This document shows, one piece after another, positions 1 through 7,462 of a stretch of 57,624 nucleotides of DNA. The DNA is from Clostridia bacterium (GTDB lineage Bacteria > Bacillota > Clostridia > Oscillospirales > Acutalibacteraceae), in NCBI GenBank assembly GCA_017433225.1, contig JAFRHS010000036.1, forward strand, positions 1-57,624, written 5' to 3'. Under the pieces are notes generated by a model. It was not told where the DNA came from, ran no database searches, and saw only the letters and a list, made by a program, of their open reading frames with translations. Positions within the stretch are counted from its first letter, which is position 1, and every line of letters begins with the position of its first letter. The position numbers and the translations under genes were made by a program.

Positions 1-61
1 TAATTGCAGAAATAAATCCTCATATTGTTTTATATGTGTGTACTTTCTGGGCATAAGAAAA

Positions 62-108
62 CCTCCTCATGTATGGACTATTATTGTCCTACATGAGGGG
101 GCTTTTTG
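62..108. terminator. Hairpin terminator, probably bidirectional
   Basis: Arms CCTCATGTA-GGAC and GTCCTACATGAGG form a stem of about 13 bp with one bulged T. It is followed by GGCTTTTTG on the plus strand and by a GGTTTTC run on the minus strand. It lies just past the 3' end of the minus-strand membrane-protein gene. Confidence 0.75.
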
Positions 109-173
109 TCTATTGTCCGATTTTACTGGTTCGGTTCAAACGCTCCGGCAGGGGTTTGTTTTTGTTGCGCGAT

Positions 174-881
174 TCACCGCTTCCACTCGATGGGGTGCCA
201 CTCGATGAACCGGTTCTGCATGAACTCGTCGTCGTACCGCTCGTCGATGAACTGTTCGACGCGGTTCGCGGCGGGGATGTCGTACTTCCGGCCGGCCCAG
301 CGGACGAGGCAGAGCGCGGTGAACGCGAGGTCAATCGTCAGGAAGACGGCCAGGATGACGTACGCCATGTGCCACGCGTGGGTTTGCATAAAGCCGTAAG
401 TGGCGTCGATGCGGGGGATGGCGAAGCTGAAGAGGAGGCCGATGGCGCCCCAGGCGGCGGTCATGCTGAGGCTCACATAGCCGCGGAAGTTCATGAACTG
501 TTCCGAGTAGTCCCAGGCATACATGCCGAGGCCGAACTCGAGGATGGCGCCGCAGATGACTTCGAGGCCGGACCCGAGGAACCCGAAGAGCAGGAACTTC
601 TGCCACTTCTTTTTGTCCTCCCAGACGACGTTGCCGACGTAGAACGCGACCGCGCCGATGCCGTAGAGGATGCAGAACGGGCCCCAGATGGAGACGACGT
701 GGGTCTCCCAGGCGCCGTGGACGAACTTGCAGTAGACGCCCTCCATGAGGACACCGAGCAGACTCCCGAAGAAAAACAGCCAGAACAGTTCCGGCCCGGC
801 GATGCCGTGCTTCTCGTTGAACCGGGTGGTCGGCAGTTTGATGCGGCGGGCTTCCTGCCCGTCGTTAAGCGTTTTTTTCAT
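174..881 (-). CDS. CmpB-family putative ABC transporter permease-like membrane protein
   Basis: This 235-residue protein has about six hydrophobic segments. The central block, with FFGSLLGVLMEG near residues 33-46 and the later FGSGLEVICG and WGAIGLLFSF stretches, matches the family called putative ABC transporter permease (ABC_trans_CmpB). Its role is not established and no ATPase gene is beside it. A strong AAAGGAGGTGAGG site precedes the ATG, and a TATAAT on the minus strand (908-913 on plus) is a likely -10 element. The gene is monocistronic and ends at the hairpin at 62-108. I see the family resemblance clearly; transport itself is inference from the family name. Confidence 0.75.
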   Translation of the reverse strand: MKKTLNDGQEARRIKLPTTRFNEKHGIAGPELFWLFFFGSLLGVLMEGVYCKFVHGAWETHVVSIWGPFCILYGIGAVAFYVGNVVWEDKKKWQKFLLFGFLGSGLEVICGAILEFGLGMYAWDYSEQFMNFRGYVSLSMTAAWGAIGLLFSFAIPRIDATYGFMQTHAWHMAYVILAVFLTIDLAFTALCLVRWAGRKYDIPAANRVEQFIDERYDDEFMQNRFIEWHPIEWKR

Positions 882-1006
882 GTCCTCACCTCCTTTGGGT
901 ATTTAACATTATAGGCAGAAGCCCAAAATAAACCTTAAAAAAGGAGAACACTGTAAGAAAATCGATACGTACAAATCGTAAATCGGAAAAATATGTCGAA
1001 TAATTG

Positions 1007-1035
1007 TTGACAGGGAACATGCGGAGTGGTATAAC
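1007..1035 (+). promoter_or_regulatory. Near-consensus sigma-A promoter of the SPFH gene
   Basis: The -35 box TTGACA (1007-1012) and -10 box TATAAC (1030-1035) are separated by exactly 17 bp. The predicted start of transcription near 1042 is just before the palindrome at 1046-1066. Confidence 0.8.
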
Positions 1036-1045
1036 GAGGGTGGAA

Positions 1046-1066
1046 GTGATATCAAATTGATATCAC
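1046..1066. promoter_or_regulatory. Perfect palindrome, likely operator
   Basis: Two 10-bp arms (GTGATATCAA and TTGATATCAC) flank a single A. The palindrome contains two TGATATCA octamers whose centres are 11 bp apart, about one helical turn. It begins about 4 bp after the predicted transcription start, the usual place for a repressor site. A related element precedes dnaD (23194-23220). Confidence 0.65.
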
Positions 1067-1108
1067 GACGATAGCAAACACGCAATTGGAATAAAAGAGG
1101 TGTTTCTC

Positions 1109-2140
1109 ATGACAGAAAAAATCTATACCACGAAAAAGCTCGGCATGCTGATGCTGCTCGTCATCATCGTCGGCCTCATCGCCGCGACCGGCCTGATCAT
1201 CGTCGGGTTCCCGACCGGGCAGTTCGCTCTTGGCGCGCTCGGCGTCCTGCTCTGGGTCATCCTACCCATCTGCCTGGCCGGTCTCAAGGTCCTGAAGCCC
1301 CAGGAGGCGCTGGTCCTGACCCTGTTCGGCAAGTACAAGGGCACGCTGAAGGGCGAGGGGTTCTACTTCGTGAACCCGTTCTGCACGTCCGTCAACCCCG
1401 CGCAGTTCACCCAGCTCGGCCAGTCCGGTGACATCGGCGGAGGCAGCGGCGGCCTCCTCGGCGCCCTGACCAAAGGCAGTTCCGGGAAAGAGACGTCTGC
1501 GGAATTCGACGCCCAGATGAGAGCGTCCAGAAAGATCTCTCTGAAGGTCATGACCCTGTCGAACTCCAAGCAGAAGGTCAACGACGCGCTCGGCAACCCG
1601 GTCGAGATCGGCGTCGCCGTCATGTGGCGTGTCGTCGATACCGCCAAAGCGGTCTTCGACGTCGACAACTTCAAAGAGTACCTGTCCCTCCAGGCCGACA
1701 CCGCTGTCCGTAGCGTCGCAAAGGTCTACCCGTATGACATCGCGCCCAACGTCGACACCACCGGCGACGGCGAGGCGGACGACGGCTCCCTGCGCGGTTC
1801 CACGGAACTCGTGGCAAAACGCATCAAAGACGAGATCCAAAAAAAGGTCGAAGCGGCCGGCCTCGAGATCATCGACGCCCGCATCACGCACCTGGCCTAC
1901 TCGCCGGAGATCGCCGCGGTCATGCTGCAGAGACAGCAGGCCCGCGCAGTCGTCGATGCCCGTAAGATGATCGTCGACGGCGCCGTCGGCATGGTCGAAA
2001 TGGCCCTCGACAAGCTCAACGAGTCCGACATGGTCACCCTCGACGAAGAGCGCAAGGCCGCCATGGTCTCGAACCTGCTTGTCGTCCTGTGCGCCGGCAA
2101 GGACGCGCAGCCGGTCGTCAACTCCGGATCCCTGTACTAA
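1109..2140 (+). CDS. SPFH/band-7 domain membrane protein
   Basis: SPFH proteins assemble on the cytoplasmic face of the membrane and organise membrane microdomains. Two hydrophobic segments fill roughly residues 10-55, followed by the band-7 fold beginning with KPQEALVLTLFGKYKGTLKG and ending in an alanine-rich helix with LQRQQARAVVDARKMIV. The length, 343 residues, is normal. I chose the ATG at 1109 (MTEKIYTT) because AAGAGG lies 8 nt upstream; the GTG nine bases earlier would overlap that site. A small ribbon-helix-helix gene follows 15 bp downstream and is probably co-transcribed. Its substrate or partner is not shown by the sequence. Confidence 0.85.
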   Translation: MTEKIYTTKKLGMLMLLVIIVGLIAATGLIIVGFPTGQFALGALGVLLWVILPICLAGLKVLKPQEALVLTLFGKYKGTLKGEGFYFVNPFCTSVNPAQFTQLGQSGDIGGGSGGLLGALTKGSSGKETSAEFDAQMRASRKISLKVMTLSNSKQKVNDALGNPVEIGVAVMWRVVDTAKAVFDVDNFKEYLSLQADTAVRSVAKVYPYDIAPNVDTTGDGEADDGSLRGSTELVAKRIKDEIQKKVEAAGLEIIDARITHLAYSPEIAAVMLQRQQARAVVDARKMIVDGAVGMVEMALDKLNESDMVTLDEERKAAMVSNLLVVLCAGKDAQPVVNSGSLY

Positions 2141-2155
2141 GAAAGCGGGTAAACC

Positions 2156-2353
2156 ATGGCGGAAAAGAAACAGGTCCCTCTGCGGCTGAATGAAAAACTG
2201 TATAACCAGATCGCGGCCTGGGCAGAGGACGACTTCCGTTCGGTCAACGGTCAGATCGAGTACCTCCTGACCGAGTGCGTCCGGCAGCGGAAGAAAGACG
2301 GCAAGTACGTCTCCGAACACCTGGACGAGCCGCCGGAACTGGACATCAAGTGA
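2156..2353 (+). CDS. Small Arc-like ribbon-helix-helix protein
   Basis: A 65-residue protein starting MAEKKQVPLRLNEKLY. The pattern is a short beta strand (VPLRLNEKL), a helix (YNQIAAWAEDD), a turn and a second helix (VNGQIEYLLTECVRQRKK), which is the ribbon-helix-helix layout of Arc-type DNA-binding proteins. It sits 15 bp after the SPFH gene and ends at a strong terminator, so the two form an operon. Proteins of this fold usually bind inverted repeats as dimers, so the palindrome at 1046-1066 is a natural candidate target; that link is inference. DNA binding itself has not been shown. Confidence 0.7.
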   Translation: MAEKKQVPLRLNEKLYNQIAAWAEDDFRSVNGQIEYLLTECVRQRKKDGKYVSEHLDEPPELDIK

Positions 2354-2368
2354 ATCGCCGCAAGGCAT

Positions 2369-2408
2369 GAAAAAAGCGTCGACCAAACGGTCGGCGCTTT
2401 GCTTTTGT
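2369..2408. terminator. Terminator between convergent genes
   Basis: The stem AAAGCGTCGACC / GGTCGGCGCTTT with loop AAAC has an A run on the left and GCTTTTG on the right. It can serve both the SPFH operon and the convergent zinc transporter gene. Confidence 0.8.
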
Positions 2409-2432
2409 GTTCAGTTGGCGATACACGGGCCG

Positions 2433-3233
2433 TTATCCGAGCGCGACGTCCAGGATCATCATCAGGCTGAAGCCTACGGCGAAGAAGACGGTCGGCCAGT
2501 TGGAGTGCTCGCCTTCTGCCATGCCGGGGATGAGGTCTTCGATGACGACGTAGATCATGGCGCCGGCGGCGAAACTCAGGAAGTACGGCAGGACGGCGGT
2601 GGCCTGTGCCGCGAAAAGGATGGTCAGAATGCCGGCGAGAGGCTCAACGGCGCCGGAGAGCGTGCCGTAGAGGAACGCCTTGCCTTTGGAACCGCCGGCC
2701 GCGCGAAGGGGCATCGAGATGATGGCGCCTTCCGGGAAGTTCTGGATGGCGATACCGATCGACAGCGCGAGTGCCGCGGAGAGCGTGATGCCCATGTTGC
2801 CGCCGGCCCAGCCGGCCAGGACGACACCGACGGCCATGCCTTCGGGGAAGTTGTGGAGCGTGACGGCGAGGACCAGCATGATGGTCTTCGAGAGGCCGCC
2901 TTTTTCGACGCCGTGCCCCATGTGCTCGGGGTCCGCGAGGTCCGGGTGCAGGTGGGGGATGACCTCGTCGAGGAGCAGCAGGAGCAGGATGCCGGCCCAG
3001 AAGCCGACGGCGGCGGGCACGAAGGCCCAGGTGCCTTTGCTCGCGGCGTGTTCGAGGGACGGGATGAGCAGGGACCAGACTGAAGCGGCCACCATGACAC
3101 CGGCGGCGAACGCTTCGAGGATCCGCTCGAGCATGAGGCCCATTTGTTTCTTCATGAAGAAGACGCAGGCGGAGCCGAGCAGCGTTCCGAGGAACGGGAT
3201 GAGGAGCCCGTAGACGATCTGCGTGTTAAACAT
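2433..3233 (-). CDS. ZIP family metal transporter (ZupT-like)
   Basis: ZIP proteins move zinc and other divalent metals into the cytoplasm. The 266-residue protein has about eight membrane segments and the two metal-site motifs of the family, HNFPEG at residues 127-132 and QNFPEG at 164-169, plus a histidine-containing loop after segment three (HLHPDLADPEHMGHG). The chosen ATG overlaps the last codons of the upstream DUF4180 gene, so the two are translationally coupled. An ATG 21 bases further upstream (MTESWIA) is also in frame and cannot be excluded. Metal specificity cannot be told from the sequence. Confidence 0.85.
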   Translation of the reverse strand: MFNTQIVYGLLIPFLGTLLGSACVFFMKKQMGLMLERILEAFAAGVMVAASVWSLLIPSLEHAASKGTWAFVPAAVGFWAGILLLLLLDEVIPHLHPDLADPEHMGHGVEKGGLSKTIMLVLAVTLHNFPEGMAVGVVLAGWAGGNMGITLSAALALSIGIAIQNFPEGAIISMPLRAAGGSKGKAFLYGTLSGAVEPLAGILTILFAAQATAVLPYFLSFAAGAMIYVVIEDLIPGMAEGEHSNWPTVFFAVGFSLMMILDVALG

Positions 3234-3627
3234 GGCGATCCAGCTTTCTGTCATCTTCCAGCGCGTTGCGAAGCCGCGCAGCAGCGGTGTCCTCGTCCGC
3301 GACGAAGAAGAGATTAAAGCCGTTGTTGGCCTCGGCCATAAAGTCGAGGAACGGCCCGTCGGCATAGGCGTTGAAGTCGCCGACGACGGCCATCTTCATC
3401 CCGTTCTGGATGAGCCGGTCGAGGACCCTGCCCGGGAACCCGGTCGTCGGGTCCCAGAACTTGGTCGGGAACGCCTCCTGGTTGATGGCGATGAGGTTCG
3501 TGCCGCCCTGCGTCTTGATGCTCACGAAGAGCTGGTTGGCGGTGTCCTCATCCTTGAGCAATACGTCGTCCGCATTGACGACGGCAATGTCGAGGCCCTC
3601 GACGGGCTTCACGTCGATCATAGTCAT
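3226..3627 (-). CDS. DUF4180 domain protein
   Basis: This 133-residue protein matches the DUF4180 pattern: an N-terminal strand (IAVVNADDVLL), a central LIAINQEAF segment, then VVGDF near the middle and FFVADEDTAAARL at the end. The function of the family is not established. The start is MTMIDVK; an alternative ATG is two codons in. A promoter with -35 TTGTCT and -10 GATAAT, 17 bp apart, lies just upstream on the minus strand. It overlaps the ZIP gene by 8 bp, so it may belong with metal transport, but nothing in the sequence proves that. Confidence 0.75.
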   Translation of the reverse strand: MTMIDVKPVEGLDIAVVNADDVLLKDEDTANQLFVSIKTQGGTNLIAINQEAFPTKFWDPTTGFPGRVLDRLIQNGMKMAVVGDFNAYADGPFLDFMAEANNGFNLFFVADEDTAAARLRNALEDDRKLDRHV

Positions 3628-3661
3628 AGGGAATGTGCCTTTCTGTTTTAAAATATGTCTC

Positions 3662-3690
3662 ATTATCACACAACCGTGTGCCGGAGACAA
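3662..3690 (-). promoter_or_regulatory. Promoter of the DUF4180-ZIP pair
   Basis: Read on the minus strand: -35 TTGTCT (3690-3685) and -10 GATAAT (3667-3662) with a 17-bp spacer and a TGTG extension before the -10. Confidence 0.6.
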
Positions 3691-3703
3691 GTGAAAGCTT
3701 TTC

Positions 3704-4276
3704 TTACTCTTTGCTCCAGAGGTAGCAGTACGCCTGGGTACGGGCGGCGAAGTATTCGGTGCGCAGGAGCTCCCGGACCTCTTCCTTCGTGTACCAGCCG
3801 GGGATGATCTCCTCCTCTGCCGACGTGCTCGGCCGGAACTCGCCCCGGGCCTTGCCGAAGATCGAGATGTTCTTCTCGTTCGAGAACCCGATGGCGGCGA
3901 TGGACTTGTCGAGCGTGTCATCGATCTCATAGAGCTCGAGACCGGTCTCCTCCCACAGTTCCCGCTTCGCGCTTTCCTCGGGCGATTCACCGGGGTCGAT
4001 GAGGCCGGCAACGAAGTTGTAGACCCAGTGGCCGCAGGCCATGCGGTACTCCTTCGAGATGAGGAGCCGTTCCCCGGACTCGTCGGTGACGACGAGGATG
4101 ACCGAGTCGTTGAACGGCCGGGTGAGCCGCGCGAACGGGTCGTCCGCTTTGTCGATGTCGTGGTCCCGGGAGATCATCTCGTAGACCTTTTCGTTGCCGT
4201 CCGCAGTCTCGTAGACGATGTCGTACCGGTCGATGAATTTGCCGGCGTGGACTTTCGATAAACCTTTGAATTTCAT
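3704..4276 (-). CDS. NUDIX hydrolase (ADP-ribose pyrophosphatase-like)
   Basis: NUDIX enzymes hydrolyse nucleoside diphosphates linked to other groups. The 190-residue protein has a complete NUDIX box at about residues 91-113: GLIDPGES followed by REL, EE and TGL in the expected spacing. The N-terminal strand pairs and the AGLIDPGE context are like ADP-ribose or NDP-sugar pyrophosphatases. I chose MKFKGLSK as the start because AAAGGG is too close (2 nt) to the earlier in-frame ATG (MYPMKF). That earlier ATG lies inside a copy of the GGCGATGTACC word (4279-4289). Substrate unknown. Confidence 0.8.
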   Translation of the reverse strand: MKFKGLSKVHAGKFIDRYDIVYETADGNEKVYEMISRDHDIDKADDPFARLTRPFNDSVILVVTDESGERLLISKEYRMACGHWVYNFVAGLIDPGESPEESAKRELWEETGLELYEIDDTLDKSIAAIGFSNEKNISIFGKARGEFRPSTSAEEEIIPGWYTKEEVRELLRTEYFAARTQAYCYLWSKE

Positions 4277-4278
4277 GG

Positions 4279-4289
4279 GGTACATCGCC
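4279..4289 (-). repeat. First copy of the interspersed 11-bp word GGCGATGTACC
   Basis: Exact copies that I found. Plus-strand orientation: 6083-6093, 15287-15297, 21603-21613, 25685-25695, 37518-37528, 45000-45010, 53927-53937. Reverse orientation: this site, 24215-24225 and 29090-29100. Copies differing at one base occur near 13917, 22419, 28637, 37138, 39643, 42423 and 48706. Several copies extend to CTTTGGCGATGTACC. See the matching finding. Confidence 0.7.
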
Positions 4290-4334
4290 CTTTCTGTTGT
4301 GCTGGAACTTATTGTAACACACCCCGAAAGCACG

Positions 4335-4373
4335 AGAAACCCCCGGGTCCCTGTGGACGCCGGGGGTCTCTCA
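4335..4373 (-). terminator. Terminator of the large oxidoreductase gene
   Basis: The arms CCCCCGG and CCGGGGG are separated by 13 nt. On the minus strand the hairpin is followed by TTTCTCG. It separates the 946-residue oxidoreductase gene from the NUDIX gene. Confidence 0.65.
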
Positions 4374-4413
4374 TATCTCACTATACTCGGATAGGTGCAG
4401 TTGGGTCGATGGA

Positions 4414-7254
4414 TCAGAAGTCCTTGATCGCCTGGAAAAGCTTCGGTGCTTTCTTCTCGACGCGGTCGGCGATCTCGCGTTTCGCGATCTTGCCCATGCG
4501 TTTGAGCGCGTACGGTCCGACGCAGGCCATCATCTCTTCGGCCGTGTGCATGTCGGCGCCGCCCGGAACATCTCTTCTCAGGTGGATGGCGTCAAAGTTG
4601 CAGCGGGTCGTGCAGAGGCCGCAGCCGATGCACATGTTGACATCGACGACGCTCTTGCCGCAGCCGAGGCAGCGCTTCGCTTCGATCTTGATCTGGTCTT
4701 CGGTGAGCGGGAGACGTAAATCGCCAAAGGTCTTGACGGGGTCGCCGTCCATCATGGGCGGAGCCTGGCGTTCCGCGTTGTCGAAGCACGGGATGGTGAT
4801 GTCGTCCTTGTCGAGCATATCCCACTCATGCAGATTCCTGCCGATGGTGAGGGACTGGCCTTCGTGGACGAAACGGTTGATGGAGATCATGCCTTCCTTG
4901 CCGTTCGCGATGGCATCGATGGCGAAGCGGGCGCCGTGGTAGATGTCGCCGCCGACAAAGATGTCGGGCTCGTCGGTCTGGTAGGTGATCTTGTCCGCTT
5001 TCGCAGTGCCGTTGCGGTTGAGCTCGACTTTGGAACCCTTCAGGAGGTCGCCCCACTCCGCGGACTGGCCGATCGCCATGAGGATGTTCTTACAGTCGAT
5101 GGTCATGGTGTCGTCTTCGTCATAGACCGGAGCGAACCGGTGGTCCTTGTCGAAGACGGAGGTGCACTTCTTGAAGACGATGGCTTTGACGTTGCCCTTC
5201 GCGTCCTTCAGGACTTCCTTCGGGCCCCAGCCGTTCTCGATGACGATGCCCTCTTCGAGGACTTCGTCGATCTCGTCTCTGGCAGCCGGCATCTCGTCGC
5301 GCTGCTCGAGGCTCAGCATGGTGACCTTGCCGTTGGTGGCGCGGACTGCGGCGCGGGCGACATCGGCTGCGACGTTGCCGCCGCCGACGACCACGACGTC
5401 GCCGTCCAGTCGGACGGTGTTGTCCTGGTTGATGCGGCGCAGGAAGCTGACGCCGGACTCGACGCCCTTCGCGTCTTCACCGGGCACGCCTGCAAGGCGG
5501 CCGCCCTGGAGACCGATGGCGATGTAGAAGGCCTTGTAGCCCTCGGCGCGCAGCTGGTCGAGTGTGATATCTTTGCCGACCTCGACGCCGCATTTGATGT
5601 CGGCGCCCATCTCGCGGATGATGTCGATCTCTTTTTCGATGATGCCCTTCTCGAGACGGAAGGACGGGATGCCGTTCAGGAGCATGCCGCCGGGGCGGGA
5701 CTCGCGCTCGAAGACCGTGACAGGATAGCCCTTGGTGCGCAGGTAGTACGCGGCGGTCAGGCCGGCGGGACCGGCGCCGATGACGGCGATCTTGTAGTCG
5801 TCCCACTGCTCACCGACGTCGTTCGTGCAGTCGGGCAGGTAGTTGAGACCGTTGTCGAGCTCGCGGTAGGCGAGGAACTTCTTGATCTCGTCGATGGCGA
5901 CGGGCTTGTCGACGAGGCCGCGGGTGCAGGCGTCTTCACAGCGCTTGTTGCAGACGGCGCCGCAGACGGCCGGGAACGGGTTGTCCTGGCGGATGAGCTC
6001 GAGGGCTTCTTCGTAACGGCCCTGGGCGGCCATCTTCACGTAGCCCTGGACCGCGAGGTGCGCGGGGCAGGCGGACTTGCACGGCGATGTACCGGTCGGG
6101 TGCGTATTGATCTGGTTGTGGTCTCTGTAATCGGGGTCCCATTTGTCCTCGCCCCAGATGTGGTCGTCGGGGAGGTCGTGGACCGGGTATTTGACTTCGG
6201 AGTGGTCCGCTCGGTGGAGTTTCTGGCCGAGCTTGGCAGCGCCGGCGGGGCAGACTTCGACGCACTTGCCGCAGGCGACGCAGCTGGCGGGGTCGACGTG
6301 GGCGCGGTACGCGGACGCGGACATGTAAGGCGTGTTGAACAACTGCGATGTACGGAGGCCGTAGCAGGACCCGGGGGAGCAGTTGCAGATGCCGACGATG
6401 CGCTCGGGGCCGTCGACGTTGACGATCTGATGGACGAAGCCCTTCTTTTCGGAACGGTTGATGATGTCGAGGGCTTCCTCGCGGGAGATGTAATGGGCGT
6501 CTTTGCCGGAGGTGACGAGGAATTCGGCGATGTCTCCGACGCCGATGCACATGTAGCCTTCGATGTCGCCGACGCCTTCGCCGCGGATGCGCTGTGCTTT
6601 CCGGCAGGCGCAGACCATCGTGCAGAAGGTGTCATACTTGTTCAGCCAGTGGGAGAGGTGCTCGACACTGACCTGCTGGTTCGTGTTGGGGATAGCCTGC
6701 TCGACGGGGATGACGTGCATGCCGATGCCGGCGCCTCCCGGAGGGACGAGTTTCGCGGCGAGCTCCAGGGGCTCCTGGGGCGCGAGGTTGAACATGGTGG
6801 CCACTTCGGGGCAGTCGTCCGGAAGGGTCGGATGCTCGACCATGTACTCGCCGGAGCCGATGACCCATTTCGGGATGGCGTACTGGATGGAGTGGTCCTC
6901 GTTGTCGCGGTTCTGCTCGAGGATGCCGATCCAGAGCAGATGGTCAACGACCTTCTGGGCCTCTTCCACACTCATGTTGTTCTGGAAGGCGAGCCAGGTG
7001 ATGTTGCGGCCTTTGCGGCGCTCTTTGAAGCTCAGCATGAACTTCACCTCGTCCTTCGTGAGAAGGCGGTCGAGGATCCAGAAATCCATGTGGTTCTCGT
7101 GCATGCCGCCGGGCAGCTTGCGCGGGATGTTGTCGGTGATCAGTTTTGCCAGTTTGATGACGAGTTTCTTTTTCTCCGGGTCATCGCAGTGGTACGGTTC
7201 GTGCGGAAAGTCAAAGTCGCTGACGTGGATCCGCGGGTTTACTTCTTGTGGCAT
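4414..7254 (-). CDS. Multi-cluster FAD/NAD(P) oxidoreductase, GltD-like with extra ferredoxin modules
   Basis: A 946-residue modular redox protein. Residues 1-300 hold a helical region and a cysteine module (MVCACRKA, later ICNCSPGSCYG). A ferredoxin site CVACGKCVEVCP is near residue 323. Next comes the GltD-type Fe-S module (SPCKSACPAHLAVQGYVK and VCGAVCNKRCEDAC). The FAD domain starts with IGAGPAGLTAAYYL near 485, the NAD(P) site is VVVGGGNVAADVARAA, and the second FAD motif is DIFVGGDI. A C-terminal ferredoxin (CIGCGLCTTRCNFDAI) is near 875. No glutamate synthase large subunit lies alongside, so glutamate synthesis is unlikely; electron transfer between NAD(P)H and an unknown partner is the safe reading. 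An AAGGAGC site precedes the ATG. Confidence 0.8.
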   Translation of the reverse strand: MPQEVNPRIHVSDFDFPHEPYHCDDPEKKKLVIKLAKLITDNIPRKLPGGMHENHMDFWILDRLLTKDEVKFMLSFKERRKGRNITWLAFQNNMSVEEAQKVVDHLLWIGILEQNRDNEDHSIQYAIPKWVIGSGEYMVEHPTLPDDCPEVATMFNLAPQEPLELAAKLVPPGGAGIGMHVIPVEQAIPNTNQQVSVEHLSHWLNKYDTFCTMVCACRKAQRIRGEGVGDIEGYMCIGVGDIAEFLVTSGKDAHYISREEALDIINRSEKKGFVHQIVNVDGPERIVGICNCSPGSCYGLRTSQLFNTPYMSASAYRAHVDPASCVACGKCVEVCPAGAAKLGQKLHRADHSEVKYPVHDLPDDHIWGEDKWDPDYRDHNQINTHPTGTSPCKSACPAHLAVQGYVKMAAQGRYEEALELIRQDNPFPAVCGAVCNKRCEDACTRGLVDKPVAIDEIKKFLAYRELDNGLNYLPDCTNDVGEQWDDYKIAVIGAGPAGLTAAYYLRTKGYPVTVFERESRPGGMLLNGIPSFRLEKGIIEKEIDIIREMGADIKCGVEVGKDITLDQLRAEGYKAFYIAIGLQGGRLAGVPGEDAKGVESGVSFLRRINQDNTVRLDGDVVVVGGGNVAADVARAAVRATNGKVTMLSLEQRDEMPAARDEIDEVLEEGIVIENGWGPKEVLKDAKGNVKAIVFKKCTSVFDKDHRFAPVYDEDDTMTIDCKNILMAIGQSAEWGDLLKGSKVELNRNGTAKADKITYQTDEPDIFVGGDIYHGARFAIDAIANGKEGMISINRFVHEGQSLTIGRNLHEWDMLDKDDITIPCFDNAERQAPPMMDGDPVKTFGDLRLPLTEDQIKIEAKRCLGCGKSVVDVNMCIGCGLCTTRCNFDAIHLRRDVPGGADMHTAEEMMACVGPYALKRMGKIAKREIADRVEKKAPKLFQAIKDF

Positions 7255-7305
7255 AGTTGACAGCTCCTTCCCAAAGCTAACAGATACGCTGGTCTAACCA
7301 AAAAT

Positions 7306-7334
7306 ATTCTAGTACCGAAACAATTTATAGTCAA
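7306..7334 (-). promoter_or_regulatory. Promoter of the large oxidoreductase gene
   Basis: On the minus strand, -35 TTGACT (7334-7329) and -10 TAGAAT (7311-7306) are separated by 17 bp. The opposite-strand permease promoter is less clear; a TACAAT at 7421-7426 is its most likely -10. Confidence 0.7.
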
Positions 7335-7462
7335 CGATTGACAGAAAGTGTTTAAGATGGTCAAACCAATTTGCCGGAAGAACGGATACTTTTCTCTTTT
7401 CGAAGTCGTTGTCTTTGTGATACAATATCAGTGTATTTTTTGTGAAAGGAGAAATGAGCGTT

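Noticed and set aside
4828-7260. Plus-strand open frame of 810 codons opposite the oxidoreductase gene
   Set aside because: It is the antisense shadow of a GC-rich gene: no recognisable domain, runs of V, D, A and G, and no ribosome binding site, whereas the minus strand encodes clear redox motifs.
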